Shown here in pieces: positions 4,220 to 5,603 of a DNA stretch of 5,603 nt. Below the pieces are notes generated by a model that had not been told where the DNA came from, did not search any database, and was given only the letters and a program-made list of their open reading frames with translations. Made by a program: the position numbers and the translations under genes. Numbering within the stretch: position 1 is the first letter of the stretch; each line of letters starts with the position of its first letter. This DNA comes from Spirochaetia bacterium. Its GTDB lineage: Bacteria > Spirochaetota > Spirochaetia > Treponematales > Rectinemataceae. The stretch spans positions 1 to 5,603 of the forward strand of contig JAJTBL010000129.1 of the NCBI GenBank assembly GCA_021286925.1, read 5' to 3'.

Positions 4220-5603
4220 GCTCCAGCCTCCTCCATTCGGTCTATTTGGACGAAACGCTTTGTCAGGGCTGCACAACCTGCATCAAGCGCTGCCCGACAC
4301 AGGCGATCCGTGTGAGGAATGGCAAAGCCCGGATTATGGAGGAGCGTTGTATCGATTGCGGCGAGTGCATCCGCGCCTGCCCCAAGGGGGCAAAGAAAGC
4401 TGTTTCCGATCCTCTCGCCCTAATGGATGGCTATGATGTGAGGATCGCACTTCCTGCGCCGTCGCTCTATGGGCAGTTTGGCTTCCCGGTATCTTCAAAA
4501 GCCATGACGGCAGCTTTGCAAGCCATTGGATTTGACCTGGTTGTAGATGTGGCGATTGGGGCCGAACTGCTGGGGCGCGAAATCGAAGCGGAAATCAGAA
4601 AGCGTATTGCTGAACGGGCTTCCGCGGAACATGGCAGCCGCTCGGACGGCACCCCATCGCCTCTGCATGAAGAAACTGCTGGAATGCCGCTCATTTCCAG
4701 TGCCTGTCCGGTGGTGGTCCGGCTGATTCAGCAGCGTTTCCCTTCGCTGATCCCCGCCATTGCACCGTTCTTGCCGCCTGTTGAAATTGCGGCCCGCGAA
4801 GCTAAAAAGCTGGTTGCCGGCCTTGATCCATCCCTCCGGGTTGGCATGTTTTTTATCAGCCCGTGCACGGCTAAGGTAACCGCGATACGCATGCCGCTTG
4901 GATATGAGCGTTCCCTGGTGGACGCGGTGTTTTCATTTCAGGATATTTTCCCGGCGCTGAAAAAGGCGCTTTCCCGGCCTTCAGAAACGCCTAGCCGCTT
5001 TGCGCCGCTGCAGGAGCGGATAGCTCGCTTGCGTCGAGGACGTGGTATGGATTGGGCGCGGTCGGATGGGGAAATCGACGGGCTGGGCATTGAGCGGGCG
5101 GTTTCTGTCGATGGCATTCAGAACGTCATTGCCCTGCTGGAAGAAATCGACAATGGAAAATTCATCGAGGTGCCATATATCGAAGCGCTGGCCTGTCCGG
5201 GCGGCTGTGTCGGCGGGCCGATGGCGGTCGCTAACCCCCATGTGGCGCGGGCGGCCATGAAACATATCGCCGCAGCGGAAAAGACAGCAGCTGCCCGTGA
5301 TGGGACTGAAAGTGCCGTTTTGTCTGTTGGGGCCGGAACCGCCGAGCAATCGGGTCAATCCGGACAGCCCGTGCAGGCAGGATTCGGCTGGGAGCGCGAG
5401 CTTCAGCCCAAACCGGTTTTTGTCCTGGACCGCGACATGCTGAAGGCACTCCAGCTGGCTGAACAGATGGAGCTTATCACCGGCCAGCTGCCCGGCCTGG
5501 ACTGCGGAGCCTGCGGTTCACCAGACTGCCGCGCCCTTGCCGAGGATATCGTCAAAGGCAAGGCGTCGCTCGAAGATTGTCTCGTCATGATGCGGAAAAA
5601 AAC
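4216..5603 (+). CDS. sensory-type [FeFe] hydrogenase-like iron-sulfur protein (3' end beyond window)
   Basis: The open frame runs 462 codons to the window edge without a stop. Two [4Fe-4S] ferredoxin motifs come first (C16, C19, C22, C26 and C45, C48, C51, C55). The H-cluster domain follows: L1 is SSACP (161-165, C164), L2 is SPCTAK (215-220, C217), and L3 is ALACPGGCVGG (324-334, C327 and C331). The cubane ligands are thus kept, while the proton-relay cysteine before C164 is A163, the methionine of MPC is S215, and the methionine of the usual MAC is L325. A third Fe-S motif, CGACGSPDC (430-438) plus C455, resembles the RnfB-type Fe-S domain. This order fits sensory HydS-type hydrogenases, which normally continue into PAS or another signalling domain. 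Ser/Gly/Ala-rich insertions lie at about 131-155 and 357-390. The ATG overlaps the HATPase stop, with AGGGG (4204-4208) as SD. H2 binding and sensing are inferred. Confidence 0.9.
   Translation, partial: MSSSLLHSVYLDETLCQGCTTCIKRCPTQAIRVRNGKARIMEERCIDCGECIRACPKGAKKAVSDPLALMDGYDVRIALPAPSLYGQFGFPVSSKAMTAALQAIGFDLVVDVAIGAELLGREIEAEIRKRIAERASAEHGSRSDGTPSPLHEETAGMPLISSACPVVVRLIQQRFPSLIPAIAPFLPPVEIAAREAKKLVAGLDPSLRVGMFFISPCTAKVTAIRMPLGYERSLVDAVFSFQDIFPALKKALSRPSETPSRFAPLQERIARLRRGRGMDWARSDGEIDGLGIERAVSVDGIQNVIALLEEIDNGKFIEVPYIEALACPGGCVGGPMAVANPHVARAAMKHIAAAEKTAAARDGTESAVLSVGAGTAEQSGQSGQPVQAGFGWERELQPKPVFVLDRDMLKALQLAEQMELITGQLPGLDCGACGSPDCRALAEDIVKGKASLEDCLVMMRKK

Overview
The window reads as a compact, gene-dense piece of a bacterial chromosome of moderately high GC, with every recognised gene on the + strand. 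The DnaX N-terminus (a V-T-A-x-R-K-R-P-Q...F...GQEFV pattern) and the tRNA-Ser / SRP RNA / dnaX / ybaB / recR order, followed by a hydrogen-sensor-type gene set, suggest a spirochaete, probably a Treponema-like anaerobe. That assignment comes from remembered family features, not a search, and is only moderately secure.

Layout: positions 1-27 hold the 3' end of a tRNA (probably Ser), 67-154 a complete tRNA-Ser(GGA), and 162-280 the small bacterial SRP RNA (ffs). A 40-base gap with a candidate promoter leads into dnaX (321-2450). Then come ybaB (2454-2804) and recR (2804-3406), with a 3-base gap and a 1-base overlap. Twenty bases after recR, a second group starts: a DRTGG-domain protein (3427-3786), an RsbW/RsbT-type HATPase (3797-4219), and an iron-sulfur [FeFe]-hydrogenase-like protein (4216 to the window edge, incomplete). 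No stretch above 300 bases lacks a gene.

Function: the first group is housekeeping. It covers seryl-tRNA supply, co-translational membrane targeting, the clamp-loader subunit of DNA polymerase III, a nucleoid-associated protein and the RecFOR recombination mediator. The second group looks like a hydrogen or redox signalling module. The hydrogenase-like protein keeps the four cysteines expected to hold the H-cluster cubane. It has alanine where catalytic enzymes have the proton-relay cysteine, and it carries a third Fe-S motif after the H domain, as in sensory (HydS-type) [FeFe] hydrogenases. A Ser/Thr-kinase-like HATPase and a DRTGG protein next to it suggest the signal passes to a phosphorylation or partner-switching circuit. 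The gene runs off the window, so the expected C-terminal signalling part (for example PAS) is not seen.

The main points for a second look are this signalling module and its lack of an obvious break from the dnaX-recR operon, a possible leaderless start for dnaX, an SRP RNA gene with almost no room for its own promoter, and a small hairpin that places the ribosome binding site of the DRTGG gene in its loop.
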